Assembly: GCF_002067135.1 (NCBI RefSeq)
Contig: NZ_CP020105.1
Coordinates: 4,650,001-4,714,000, forward strand
DNA length: 64,000 nucleotides
Direction of reading: 5' to 3'
Source of the DNA: Spirosoma rigui
Lineage (GTDB): Bacteria > Bacteroidota > Bacteroidia > Cytophagales > Spirosomataceae
The notes under the pieces are model-generated. The model saw only the letters and a program-made list of their open reading frames with translations. It searched no databases and was not told where the DNA came from. The position numbers and the translations under genes were made by a program. The first letter of the stretch is position 1; each line of letters starts with the position of its first letter. Shown here piece after piece: positions 9,368-18,115 of this stretch.

Positions 9368-10258
9368 ATGCAACTTTTGAAACATCCCAAAACCTCTGTC
9401 CGGCAATTACTGGTACTTTTCTGTTTTCTGCTGGCGCTCCCGCTCTATGCGGCCAAAGTCGATTCGCTGGATATTCCCAGCGCGGTGATGAAAAAGAACC
9501 TGCGGGCGGTAGTCGTTTTGCCCGACTCGTACGCGGCTGCGGGGAAGAATACGAGTCCATATCCGGTACTTTATCTGCTCCACGGCGGCTATGGACACTT
9601 CAATGACTGGATCACCAAAATACCCGACAAAACCCTGATTCACCGGCTCGCCGATCAGTATAACCTCATCATTGTGATGCCGGAAGGCGAGGTGTTTAGT
9701 TATTACCTGGATAGCCCCGTCGTTCAGGACAGCCAGTTTGAGACTTACCTGACCAAAGAAGTTATCAACCAAATTGATAACACCTACCGCACTGTCCGAA
9801 CCTCTAAAGGCCGGGTCATAACGGGTCTGTCGATGGGTGGCTACGGCGCGCTGTACCTGGCTACCCGTCACCCCGACCTCTACTGTGCAGCTGGCAGCAT
9901 GAGCGGGGCGCTGAATCCAGACATGAACGCCTGGAAACTTCCACCCGATGCTACCAAGAACATCAAAGCAGCGTTTGAGAAGATTTTGGGTTCGTTCAGC
10001 CAGTCGCCTGATGGGTGGGCTGCCTATTCGGTAGTAGGTATGGCCGATACGATGAAAAAGAACGGACTGAAACTGGTGATCGACTGCGGGGTAGACGATT
10101 TTTTGATCGAGCCCAACCGGGAGTTACACCGCCGGCTGGTTTTCAATCAGACACCCCACGATTACAGCGAACGGCCCGGCGGCCATAGCTGGGAGTTCTG
10201 GCAGAATGCCCTTCCCTATCAAGTCTTGTTTTTCAGTAAGGTACTGGGCGGAAATTAA
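9368..10258 (+). CDS. Secreted esterase-D-like alpha/beta hydrolase
   Basis: Serine hydrolase of the esterase D / putative esterase family, 296 residues, probably periplasmic. The N-terminus has a signal peptide (hydrophobic LLVLFCFLLALPLYA, cleavage near 28-30). The fold starts with YPVLYLLHGGYGHFNDW. The nucleophile elbow GLSMGGYGALYL is near 153-164 (Ser near 155). An acid lies in LVIDCGVDDFLIE and the catalytic His in GGHSWEFWQN near the end. Family members cleave acyl or short ester groups, sometimes from polysaccharides; the substrate here is unknown. A good TAnnTTTG element (TATATTTG, 9254-9261) lies 106 bases upstream but without a clear -33 partner. Confidence 0.9.
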   Translation: MQLLKHPKTSVRQLLVLFCFLLALPLYAAKVDSLDIPSAVMKKNLRAVVVLPDSYAAAGKNTSPYPVLYLLHGGYGHFNDWITKIPDKTLIHRLADQYNLIIVMPEGEVFSYYLDSPVVQDSQFETYLTKEVINQIDNTYRTVRTSKGRVITGLSMGGYGALYLATRHPDLYCAAGSMSGALNPDMNAWKLPPDATKNIKAAFEKILGSFSQSPDGWAAYSVVGMADTMKKNGLKLVIDCGVDDFLIEPNRELHRRLVFNQTPHDYSERPGGHSWEFWQNALPYQVLFFSKVLGGN

Positions 10259-10316
10259 GCCGTGAACGACATAAAATTGATCCTGTTTTTAGTTGGCACA
10301 CTGCTGGCGCTGACAG

Positions 10317-10469
10317 CGCAAGTCGCTGAAAGAACGCTCTAGCATACTCAACGCCTGCGTAGCGGCCGTCCGGAAAGCAGCCGATGATCTGGTCAGCGAA
10401 GGATTCATTTAGCTCGAAGACGCCCGGCACGAGCGGCAAAAGGCACAAATCGATACCGTATCAAACTAA
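10317..10469 (+). pseudogene. Possible decayed gene remnant with internal stop
   Basis: A frame of about 50 codons between the esterase and the CitM gene reads like real protein (NACVAAVRKAADDLVSEGFI, then stop TAG at 10410-10412, then LEDARHERQKAQ). It resembles the helical C-terminal tail of large alpha/beta hydrolase-domain proteins, where an alanine-rich helix leads into a LVxEGFxLxED motif, but this is from memory and the piece is short. It has no start or family core. Chance coding is possible. Confidence 0.3.
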
Positions 10470-10478
10470 ACCCATCCT

Positions 10479-11774
10479 ATGCTTTCGTTACTTGGCTTTG
10501 CCACTATTGCCGTTTTTCTGGTACTGATTATCACCAGGCGGCTGTCAGTCATTACAGCGCTGGTACTGGTGCCCGTCATCATGGGCTTTCTAGCTGGATT
10601 TTCCCCGAAAGAGGTAGGTGAAATGATTCTGGCGGGGATCAAACAGGTAGCGCCGACGGGTATTCTGCTCATGTTTGCCGTGCTGTATTTCGGCACCATG
10701 CTCGATGTCGGCCTGTTCGACCCCATCATTGCCGCTATCATCCGTTTGGTAAAAGGCGACCCGCTGAAAGTCATTTTGGGAACGGCCATATTAACGATGA
10801 TCGTTCACCTCGATGGTGATGGAACGGCTACGTTTATGATCGTCATGTCGGCCTTCTTGCCCATCTACAAACAGCTGGGTATTAACCGCTTGATCTTGCC
10901 GGGGATCGTTGCGTTGAGTGTGGGCCCCATGCACCTGGTTCCCTGGTCCGGCACGTCGGCACGCGCTATCTCGACGCTGAAAAGCGATGCCACGCAACTA
11001 TTCAACCCGAATATTCCGGCCATTGTAGCCGGTCTTTGCTGGGTACTCTTCGTCGCCTACTGGTTCGGATTGACCGAACGAAAACGGCTGGGCATCAGCG
11101 ACCTGAACTACGTGCATCAGGAAAGCCTTACCGACGAGCAGCGGCAGTTTCGTCGTCCACGTTTGTTCTGGATCAACGCGGTGCTGACCATCGCCTTGAT
11201 CACTATCCTTGTGAAAGGCTGGGTACCCGCGCCGGCCTTGTTCATTTCGGCAGCTATTGTTGCGCTGTTGATCAACTACCCCCGCCTACCCGATCAACAG
11301 AACGTACTCCGAAGCCACGGCACGAACATTTATATGGTGTCGAGCATGATTTTTGCCGCTGGCGTTTTCTCCGGCATCCTGACCGGCTCCAAAATGATCG
11401 ACGCGATGGCTACGTCCATAGTTTCGCTAATTCCCCAGCAACATGCAGCCTGGCTACCTACCCTGACAGCCATTACCAGTATGCCTGCTAGTTTGCTCTT
11501 CACCCCCGATGCCTATTACTTCGGGGTTGTTCCGATCCTGAGCCAGACCGCTACCCAGTTCGGTATCGACCCGCTGGAAATTGGCCGGGCCGCGTTACTG
11601 GGCCAGATGACGGTCGGTTTCCCCGTTAGTCCACTAACGGCGTCAACATTCCTGCTGGTGGGTCTGGCCGAGGTCGATTTAGGCGATCACCAGAAATTTA
11701 TTCTCAAATGGGCATTCGGTACAACCGTCGTCATGACGCTGACAGCCCTCTTAACCGGCTCCATTCATTTATGA
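10479..11774 (+). CDS. CitMHS-family carboxylate transporter
   Basis: Inner-membrane secondary transporter of 431 residues with about 11-12 hydrophobic segments, belonging to the CitMHS family (metal-citrate:proton symporters). It starts MLSLLGFATIAVFLVLIIT and contains family-like loops such as VHLDGDGTATFMIVMSAFLPI and VPWSGTSARAISTL, and a C-terminal LLGQMTVGFPVSPLTAST. Its stop overlaps the start of the AtuA-family gene by ATGA, and a third small gene follows in the same way. The three form an operon that probably imports and breaks down an organic acid. The true substrate may not be citrate. Confidence 0.88.
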   Translation: MLSLLGFATIAVFLVLIITRRLSVITALVLVPVIMGFLAGFSPKEVGEMILAGIKQVAPTGILLMFAVLYFGTMLDVGLFDPIIAAIIRLVKGDPLKVILGTAILTMIVHLDGDGTATFMIVMSAFLPIYKQLGINRLILPGIVALSVGPMHLVPWSGTSARAISTLKSDATQLFNPNIPAIVAGLCWVLFVAYWFGLTERKRLGISDLNYVHQESLTDEQRQFRRPRLFWINAVLTIALITILVKGWVPAPALFISAAIVALLINYPRLPDQQNVLRSHGTNIYMVSSMIFAAGVFSGILTGSKMIDAMATSIVSLIPQQHAAWLPTLTAITSMPASLLFTPDAYYFGVVPILSQTATQFGIDPLEIGRAALLGQMTVGFPVSPLTASTFLLVGLAEVDLGDHQKFILKWAFGTTVVMTLTALLTGSIHL

Positions 11775-13093
11775 AATCATCGGTTCGAATAGGATGCGGG
11801 GCTGGCTTTGCCGGCGATCGGCTCGAACCAGCGCTCGTGCTGGTTGAGCAAGGCGAGTTGGATTACCTGGTGCTGGAATGCCTGGCCGAACGCACCATTG
11901 CGCTGGCACAGAAGCGAAAACGGCAGGATCCTACCCTGGGCTACGACGCGCTTCTGGAACGCCGTATCGAACTACTGCTACCGTATTTACGCACAAAGAA
12001 AGTCCGCCTTATTACGAATATGGGCGCGGCTAATCCACTCGCGGCAGCCCAAAAAATCATCGACATAGCCAAACGATTATCCCTTTCCATAACGGTGGCC
12101 GCTGTTACCGGCGACGACGTATTTAGCCTGCTTACGGGTACTGAAACGGCCTTGGAAACGGGTAAGACCCTGACTGATTCGGGGCCGCTGGTGTCGGCCA
12201 ATGCCTACATGGGCGTCGACAGTATCGTACCGGCTCTGGCAACTGAGGCCGACATCATCATTACCGGCCGTGTGGCCGATCCTTCGCTGTTTTTAGCGGC
12301 TCTGGTACATGAATTTGGCTGGGCGCTGGACGATTTCGATCAGTTGGGACAAGGTACGGTTATCGGGCATTTGCTGGAATGCGCCGGGCAGCTCACGGGC
12401 GGGTACTTCGCCGATCCGGGTCGTAAAGATGTACCCGACATGGCGCATCTGGGCCACCCGTTTGCTGACGTGTCGCCGGATGGTACAGCCCTTTTCAGTA
12501 AAGTAGCTGGTACCGGCGGGGTGTTGAGCCTGGCCACTGCCAAAGAGCAGCTACTCTACGAAGTCATGGACCCCAGCCGCTACATTACCCCCGACGTAAT
12601 CGCCGATTTTACGAAGGTGCGGTTGACCGAAGCTGGCCCAAATCAAGTTCATGCCTCAGATGGGCAAGGCATCGCTCGACCCGACACCCTGAAAGTCAGC
12701 GTAGGGTACGAAGCTGGTTTTATCGGTGAAGGAGAAATTTCGTACGCCGGGTCAAACGCCCTCTACCGGGCGAAGCTGGCGGGTGACATAATCCGGGAGC
12801 GGCTACAGGAACGCTTCCCGGATCTACGAATCGACTACATCGGCAGCACGTCGGTACATCGAACCAACTTTGGCCATTACCCCGACCCCTACGAAATCAG
12901 GCTTCGGGTAGCCGGAAGAGCTACGACGGCCAAACAGGCCGGGTTAGTAGGCGAAGAAGTGGAAGCGCTCTACACCAACGGCCCCGCTGGTGGGGGTGGT
13001 GCCCGCAAATACATTCACGAACTGGTAGGCATCGTCTCCACGCTCGTCGACCGTAATCAAGTAACACCACAGGTAACGCTCTTTCACGCATGA
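11771..13093 (+). CDS. AtuA-family protein (acyclic terpene utilization, DUF1446)
   Basis: Protein of 440 residues of the AtuA/DUF1446 family, named after an acyclic terpene degradation gene of Pseudomonas but widespread and of unproven chemistry. I chose the ATG at 11771 (MKSSVRIGCGAGFAGDRLEP): it overlaps the CitM stop by ATGA and the family usually begins at this motif. Seen are LVLECLAERTIALAQ, RLITNMGAANPLAAAQKII, IITGRVADPSLFLAALVHEF and a glycine-rich GPAGGGGARKYIHE near the C-terminus. The small C-terminal domain found in long family members is absent here; the next gene encodes it separately. Confidence 0.87.
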   Translation: MKSSVRIGCGAGFAGDRLEPALVLVEQGELDYLVLECLAERTIALAQKRKRQDPTLGYDALLERRIELLLPYLRTKKVRLITNMGAANPLAAAQKIIDIAKRLSLSITVAAVTGDDVFSLLTGTETALETGKTLTDSGPLVSANAYMGVDSIVPALATEADIIITGRVADPSLFLAALVHEFGWALDDFDQLGQGTVIGHLLECAGQLTGGYFADPGRKDVPDMAHLGHPFADVSPDGTALFSKVAGTGGVLSLATAKEQLLYEVMDPSRYITPDVIADFTKVRLTEAGPNQVHASDGQGIARPDTLKVSVGYEAGFIGEGEISYAGSNALYRAKLAGDIIRERLQERFPDLRIDYIGSTSVHRTNFGHYPDPYEIRLRVAGRATTAKQAGLVGEEVEALYTNGPAGGGGARKYIHELVGIVSTLVDRNQVTPQVTLFHA

Positions 13094-13401
13094 CCATTAA
13101 GCTCTACGACATTGCCCATAGCCGGGCGGGCGATAAAGGCAATACGTTAACCCTCTCACTCATTGCCTACAAGGCCGAGGATTATCCGCTGCTCTGCAAG
13201 CAGGTTACGGCGGAGGCCGTCAAAAAACATCTGGCTGATATTGTAACCGGCGAGATTACCAGATATGAATTACCCAACCTGCCTGCGCTTCAGTTCGTCT
13301 GCCAACAAGCGCTGACCGGTGGCGTAACAACTTCACTCACGATGGACACTCACGGCAAAAGCCTCAGTTTTGCCCTGCTGGAAATGTCGATAGAAGCGTG
13401 A
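13090..13401 (+). CDS. Small AtuA-associated protein (ferredoxin-like C-terminal domain of AtuA)
   Basis: Protein of 103 residues starting with IKLYDIAHSRAGDKGNTLTL, the hallmark of the small domain that is fused to the C-terminus of AtuA in some species and encoded alone in others. It overlaps the AtuA-family gene by ATGA, so both subunits are made together and probably form one complex. No catalytic residues are evident. It ends the transporter operon. Confidence 0.85.
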   Translation: MTIKLYDIAHSRAGDKGNTLTLSLIAYKAEDYPLLCKQVTAEAVKKHLADIVTGEITRYELPNLPALQFVCQQALTGGVTTSLTMDTHGKSLSFALLEMSIEA

Positions 13402-13562
13402 GATTGATCACGATAGAGCGCCTGAACTGATTGCCCGCCACATGGGTAACGACTTATAGCAGGTAGTTTACAGACATCAGCAGTGTTGACATGTTCGTTG
13501 GTGGAAATGTTATGTGATGCACAAGCGGACTTAAGTTTTTCTTGATCGAGGGCGATGGTCAA
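13400..13562 (-). pseudogene. Relic of an excisionase-like HTH gene
   Basis: On the reverse strand, translation gives TADVCKLPAISRYP, and after a one-base shift MWRAISSGAL. Together these read as the core of an excisionase-type helix-turn-helix (pattern: TTADVCKLLGISRTTIWRAISSG). A frameshift and a stop then end it. Bases 13414-13439 differ at only four positions from 26057-26082, which belong to a longer relic of the same gene family. A stretch before the HTH (near 13535-13562, MTIALDQEKLKSAC) may be the old N-terminus. It lies between the AtuA operon and the PadR gene. Confidence 0.55.
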
Positions 13563-13779
13563 TCAAGCGTAATGTTTACCTAAAGTAGCCTTTAACGAGG
13601 CAATTAACTACTGTCCGCTTCCAGACGGTAGTTGTCCATTTTTGGACAAACTAATGCCCGTTGATTTTATCAAACAGCCCTTTTAAGGCAGCTAAGCCTG
13701 GTTTGAACGTTTGGCCGGGTATTTGTGCGGCAAAACCTATACTAATCACTACGATACCGGCCAACCGGTGCTTTCCGCA

Positions 13780-14118
13780 ATGAAACGAGCCTTTTTAGGG
13801 GAGTTAGAAGAAGTTGTCTTGCTGACGGTAGCGACTCTGCAGGAGTCGGCCTACTGCGCGTTGATTACCCAAACCATTGACCAGCAAATGGGCCGTACGA
13901 TCAGCTTCCCCACGGTTCATACTACCCTACAGCGGTTGGAAGAGAAAGGCTTTGTCACTTCTCAGATGGGCGGAGCCACCACTGAGCGGGGAGGTCGCCA
14001 AAAACGCCTGTTCACCGTTACGGCGGCTGGCCAGCGGGCTTTGATCGAGTGTCGGCAAGTACGAGCTCAGTTGTGGGAGCAGATTCCAACATCAATCCTA
14101 CAGCTATGGGGCGCTTAA
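13780..14118 (+). CDS. PadR-family transcriptional regulator
   Basis: Winged-helix repressor of about 112 residues. I chose the ATG at 13780 because PadR proteins of this group start with an FLGELEEVVLLTVATL-like helix; an upstream in-frame ATG at 13711 would add 23 atypical residues. The recognition part is ISFPTVHTTLQRLEEKGFVT, and the wing contains GGRQKRLFTVTAAGQRAL. Its 3' end overlaps the permease gene by 13 bases. In Bacteroidota such PadR genes commonly precede permeases with a prefix domain and are thought to control them. Confidence 0.9.
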   Translation: MKRAFLGELEEVVLLTVATLQESAYCALITQTIDQQMGRTISFPTVHTTLQRLEEKGFVTSQMGGATTERGGRQKRLFTVTAAGQRALIECRQVRAQLWEQIPTSILQLWGA

Positions 14119-16805
14119 CCAACGGTGATCAACGGCTTCCCAAACCGCCTAGCTGGGCTGTTTGGGCATTAACCCACTTCTGTCCGGAAGGTCTGGAAGA
14201 TGAGCTGCAAGGTGATCTGCTGGAGATGTATGCCTACTGGCTGAAGACCGTTGGTCTATCAAAGGCTCGTTGGCGATATGCAATGGCGGTCCTGCGGTTG
14301 ATCCGCCCGTTTACCTGGTCCAGGACAAGCCCGAATAATGATGAGTCTCACCCAATCCGTTTACAACCTGCTATGTTTCATAACTTTTTTAAAATCGCGT
14401 TTCGACATTTGATCCATAGTAAAGGCTACTCAGCGCTGACAATCGTTGGGCTGGCACTTGGCTTGGCAGTGAGTCTGCTCAGTATCCTTTACGTAACCGA
14501 CGAATTGAGTTACGACCGGTATCACCAAAAAGCCGACCGTATTTACAGGATTAACAGCGACATCAGTTTCTCGCGTAAAGGCCTAAAAACAGCCACATCC
14601 CCTACCCCCATGGGGCAAACGCTGAAACGGGATTTTCCCGAAGTAGAGCAAGCGACCCGTTTGGGCAAATACGGTAGCCATCTGGTAAAAAGTGATCGCA
14701 CGACTATCCGGGAGAACCGTGTATTGTATGCTGACTCGACTGTGTTCGACGTGTTCACCCTGCCCATGCTGGCAGGCAACCTCAAGAATGCACTGACGGA
14801 GCCGCAGTCAGTCGTTATTACAGCGCATACGGCTCAAAAGTACTTCGGCACGGCGGATGCCTTGAATCGGGTACTAGTTTTCGATGACAATGATAGCAGG
14901 CGGGTAACGGGAATCATTAAAGACCTTCCCGCACAATCCCATATTCAGGCTGACTTTCTTCTGCCCCTACACGAGACCAAGGATGCCAAAGCGAACAAGT
15001 GGGGAAATCATATATTCACGACCTATGTGTTGTTGCGGCCGGGTACTGCCCCTGAGTTGGTAAATGCGAAGTTCGAACGAATCCTTCAAACCTACGTTGA
15101 CCCCGCGTTGCGACGCTATTTCAACACCTCGTTGGCCGAGACCCGAAAAGCGGGTAATTACTTCAATTATTCCCTGATGCCCTTAACCGACATACATTTG
15201 TATTCTGACCGGGATGGGGAGCTTTCGCCCAACAACAGCAGTGAGTATGTGTATTTGTTCTTGCTGATCGCCCTGTTCATCCTGCTAATCGCCGTCTTTA
15301 ACTTTATCAATCTGACAACGGCCCGATCCGCCAAACGGGCGCGGGAAGTGGGGGTTCGCAAAGTCGCAGGGTCAACCCGAGCGGAGCTGGTTGTACAATT
15401 TTTGTCGGAGTCACTATTGACTACTTTTTTTGCTTTAGTGATCGGCCTGGGTCTGGTCTATTTCCTGCTGCCTACATTCAATACGCTGGCCGCTAAAAAT
15501 CTATCTTTCAGTCAGCTAATCAACGTATCGTCTATTCTCTATCTGTTGGCAGGCTCTGGTACAGTTGGCGTCCTGGCTGGTTTGTATCCCGCTTTATACC
15601 TCGCTTCGTTCAAACCCATTACGGCCTTAAAAGGCAAATTATGGGTAATGCCCAGCCACCAAAGTTTACGCAATTACTTGGTAGTTTTCCAATTTTCGCT
15701 CTCGGTACTGCTCATTATTGGCACCTTACTCATCAACCAGCAAATGCAGTACATCCAGACCAAGAAACTCGGCTTCAATAAAGAACAAGTCGTTGTCATC
15801 AACACTGCCCAATCGACACAACAGGAAGTGACCACATTCAAACAGGATGTATTACGAAGCCCTGCGATCAAAACGGGAACCGTAAGTGGTTTCCTTCCCA
15901 TTACTTCCAACCGTTGGAGCGACATGTGGTATCCAGAAAACGAAACGGATCAAAAGCAATCGGTAGGCATGCAGGAATGGCAGGTCGATCCGGATTACAT
16001 TGCTACTCTGGGCATGCAACTCCTGAAAGGCCGGAACTTTACGGCCGGACGAGTTGCCGATAATCAGGCAGTAATTATCAATGAAAGCGCGGCCAGACGA
16101 TTTGGATACCAAAATCCAATCGGAAAAACCATTCATAAGACAGGTGGCGAACAACTAACGATTATAGGTGTGGTGAAAGACTTTCATTACGAATCCCTTC
16201 GGAGTACGATCGAACCCGTAGGATTAGTGATGGATGCAAGTCTCTTGGGCGGCCATATTGAATCCTATTTGTCGAATGTTTCTTTCCGGCTCCATACAGC
16301 TGACGTGACTTCGGCGCTCGATGCCATTGAGAAAACCTGGAAGCAGGTTGCCCCGAATCGACCGTTTGCCTATTCCTTTTTAAGTGATGATTTCGAGGCA
16401 ATGTACCGATCTGAACAACGTACTGAGCAACTGTTTATGGACTTTGCTGCCATTTCGATTCTAATTGCCTGCCTGGGTCTTTTTGGTTTGAGTGCATTTG
16501 CCGCCGAGCAACGGCAAAAGGAAATTGGTGTCCGCAAAGTATTGGGCGCGTCTATTCCAGGCATTGTTGCCCTGCTCTCTAAGGACTTCTTAAAACCCGT
16601 TCTCATTGCGATAGTCATCGCATCGCCTATCGCCTGGTGGGCTACTCATACGTGGCTCCAGGACTTCGCCTATAAGGTTGATATTACATGGTGGGTATTT
16701 GCCCTGGCCGGCATAGTATCGATTGGCATTGCCTTACTAACGGTGAGTTTTCAAAGCATCAAGGCGGCTCTGATGAACCCGGTTAAAAGCCTGCGATCTG
16801 AATAG
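14106..16805 (+). CDS. FtsX/MacB-type ABC transporter permease with permease prefix domain
   Basis: Large permease of about 899 residues. I chose the ATG at 14106 (MGRLTNGDQRLPKPPSWAVW), which overlaps the PadR gene by 13 bases. Residues 1-75 form the permease prefix domain (WALTHFCPEGLEDELQGDLL). Then comes TM1 (GYSALTIVGLALGLAVSLLS), a MacB-like periplasmic domain, and an FtsX core with VFNFINLTTARSAKRAREVG. A second MacB/FtsX half near the C-terminus has AEQRQKEIGVRKVLGASIPG and ends NPVKSLRSE. Such permeases act with a separate ATPase, absent nearby, to move lipids, peptides or drugs or to transmit force. The partner ATPase must be elsewhere. Confidence 0.92.
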   Translation: MGRLTNGDQRLPKPPSWAVWALTHFCPEGLEDELQGDLLEMYAYWLKTVGLSKARWRYAMAVLRLIRPFTWSRTSPNNDESHPIRLQPAMFHNFFKIAFRHLIHSKGYSALTIVGLALGLAVSLLSILYVTDELSYDRYHQKADRIYRINSDISFSRKGLKTATSPTPMGQTLKRDFPEVEQATRLGKYGSHLVKSDRTTIRENRVLYADSTVFDVFTLPMLAGNLKNALTEPQSVVITAHTAQKYFGTADALNRVLVFDDNDSRRVTGIIKDLPAQSHIQADFLLPLHETKDAKANKWGNHIFTTYVLLRPGTAPELVNAKFERILQTYVDPALRRYFNTSLAETRKAGNYFNYSLMPLTDIHLYSDRDGELSPNNSSEYVYLFLLIALFILLIAVFNFINLTTARSAKRAREVGVRKVAGSTRAELVVQFLSESLLTTFFALVIGLGLVYFLLPTFNTLAAKNLSFSQLINVSSILYLLAGSGTVGVLAGLYPALYLASFKPITALKGKLWVMPSHQSLRNYLVVFQFSLSVLLIIGTLLINQQMQYIQTKKLGFNKEQVVVINTAQSTQQEVTTFKQDVLRSPAIKTGTVSGFLPITSNRWSDMWYPENETDQKQSVGMQEWQVDPDYIATLGMQLLKGRNFTAGRVADNQAVIINESAARRFGYQNPIGKTIHKTGGEQLTIIGVVKDFHYESLRSTIEPVGLVMDASLLGGHIESYLSNVSFRLHTADVTSALDAIEKTWKQVAPNRPFAYSFLSDDFEAMYRSEQRTEQLFMDFAAISILIACLGLFGLSAFAAEQRQKEIGVRKVLGASIPGIVALLSKDFLKPVLIAIVIASPIAWWATHTWLQDFAYKVDITWWVFALAGIVSIGIALLTVSFQSIKAALMNPVKSLRSE

Positions 16806-17494
16806 CGTGTTGATCACGCAAGTGAATTGCACCAGGGCATCATCCACACTATTCTACTATCTTTCGGCCAGTTAACCATTCGTTAGTAGTTTGTATGTCA
16901 CGGATAAGAGTTGATAGTTATTAAAACGATCCACACCAATGACTGTCCTGTCATTAGTGTGGATCGTCCAATAAAAGGTTGGAGTATATTCACGACAAGC
17001 GAGTACCGCTTCAACCACCTGTCCATGTCGCACAAACTCATCTCCGCAGTGACAATAAGCTACGGTCCGTCGCTGCGGCTAATTAGTGGGATGACATGAT
17101 GCGACTGAAGCCCACACAAAATGCCTTTGTCGAGGCAAATGTTATGTCCATCTCTTTCAACAGGTATTTTGCGGAACATCGAAGTAAAAATCTGTTAGTA
17201 ATGATTTGTTGAGGGTAAGCTACAGGATCGCTGATTTATGAATAGTTGTTTAGCACAATCAGTCGTATACCCCTGCCCTGCCCTGCCTAAAGACATACTG
17301 AACTGTCCCACTAGTTCATTGGCGTTGAATGTACCCACCTGGGTATGGAATCATCGCCTAATCTGGTCCGAGCTGCGAGTCAGGCCAATTTTCAGGTTGT
17401 TCAGGTGTGGTTTATGACCCTTCAAACGGGCGCTGGTTTGCGGTAGCAGGTCGGGACGTAGTTTTGACACGTCAACCAAAAAATACGAACGATC
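16806..17494. other. Long intergenic region with a hairpin, no gene supported
   Basis: Nearly 700 bases after the permease gene and before the five-gene operon. It contains a strong stem-loop (16927-16966), a CCCTG-type short repeat near 17271-17287, and open frames that do not resemble proteins. Promoters for the following operon should lie near its right end but I could not pick one with confidence. Confidence 0.4.
16927..16966. repeat. Strong inverted repeat (17-base arms, one mismatch)
   Basis: Arms CGATCCACACCAATGAC and GTCATTAGTGTGGATCG pair with one mismatch around the six-base loop TGTCCT. It sits 122 bases after the permease stop. No T-run follows on either side, so it is not a classical intrinsic terminator. 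A small mobile-element end, a transcript-stabilising hairpin or a protein site are all possible. Confidence 0.6.
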
Positions 17495-18103
17495 ATGATC
17501 AGATACAAGCTCGTATCGCTACTGCTGATGGGCTTCTGCCAGGTAGTTTGGGCGCAGTCGGAGCGATTGCCCCCAATAGCTGGCACGCCCTTCACCGTCT
17601 CCGTGTTTTCGCACGCTGTAAGCCTGCCTACGTTCCGGGGTTTTCAGAAAAATCCCAACTTCGGCATCCGAATTGGCCGAGAGTTGTATTACCGTAACCG
17701 GCCCGGCTCGCAGCTGATTCAGACACTGAACGTGGGATTTTACCACCACCACTCGCTGCAAAGCGGGCTGTTTTTGAACACTGAGTTCGGCTATCGTCAC
17801 TTCATCGGCGGCTTATACGCCGAAACCTTCGTGGGCATCGGGGCACTGGGCTTGTCGCAGCACTTGCGTAGCTACCAGTTCGACGAATCGGGTGGGTTTC
17901 GACCCGCATCGCGGTTCATGCTCCGGGCCATGCCCTCACTCAGCGCAGGGTTGGGCTACCGCTTCGGGCAGCACACGGCCAGTCCGGTAAGTGTGTTTAC
18001 GCGGTATGAGTTGTTCGCCGAGGCCCCTTTCAACAACGGGAGTATACCGGTGCTACCCCACTCGGCTCTGCACATCGGCACCCGGGCTTTACTGAACCGT
18101 TAA
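17495..18103 (+). CDS. Secreted, probable outer-membrane beta-barrel protein, unknown function
   Basis: Protein of 202 residues with a signal peptide (MIRYKLVSLLLMGFCQVVWA, cleavage before QSE). The mature part is rich in aromatic and Gly residues in alternating patterns, for example TEFGYRHFIGGLYAETFVGI and GLGYRFGQHTASPVSVFTRYE, which suggests a small outer-membrane barrel. No family recognised. It is the first gene of a tight rightward operon; the serine hydrolase lipoprotein starts 12 bases later. Confidence 0.8.
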   Translation: MIRYKLVSLLLMGFCQVVWAQSERLPPIAGTPFTVSVFSHAVSLPTFRGFQKNPNFGIRIGRELYYRNRPGSQLIQTLNVGFYHHHSLQSGLFLNTEFGYRHFIGGLYAETFVGIGALGLSQHLRSYQFDESGGFRPASRFMLRAMPSLSAGLGYRFGQHTASPVSVFTRYELFAEAPFNNGSIPVLPHSALHIGTRALLNR

Positions 18104-18115
18104 GCTCCTCCCGCC

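Noticed and set aside
11708-11770. Upstream start for the AtuA-family gene inside the CitM gene
   Set aside because: The ATG at 11771 overlaps the CitM stop by ATGA and begins with the conserved family N-terminus.
13711-13779. Upstream ATG for the PadR gene
   Set aside because: The extra 23 residues do not fit the family, whose first helix starts at the ATG chosen (13780).
17407-17697. Forward frame of 96 codons overlapping the start of the 202-residue protein
   Set aside because: It runs out of frame through the signal-peptide region of a better gene and has no start context or motifs.
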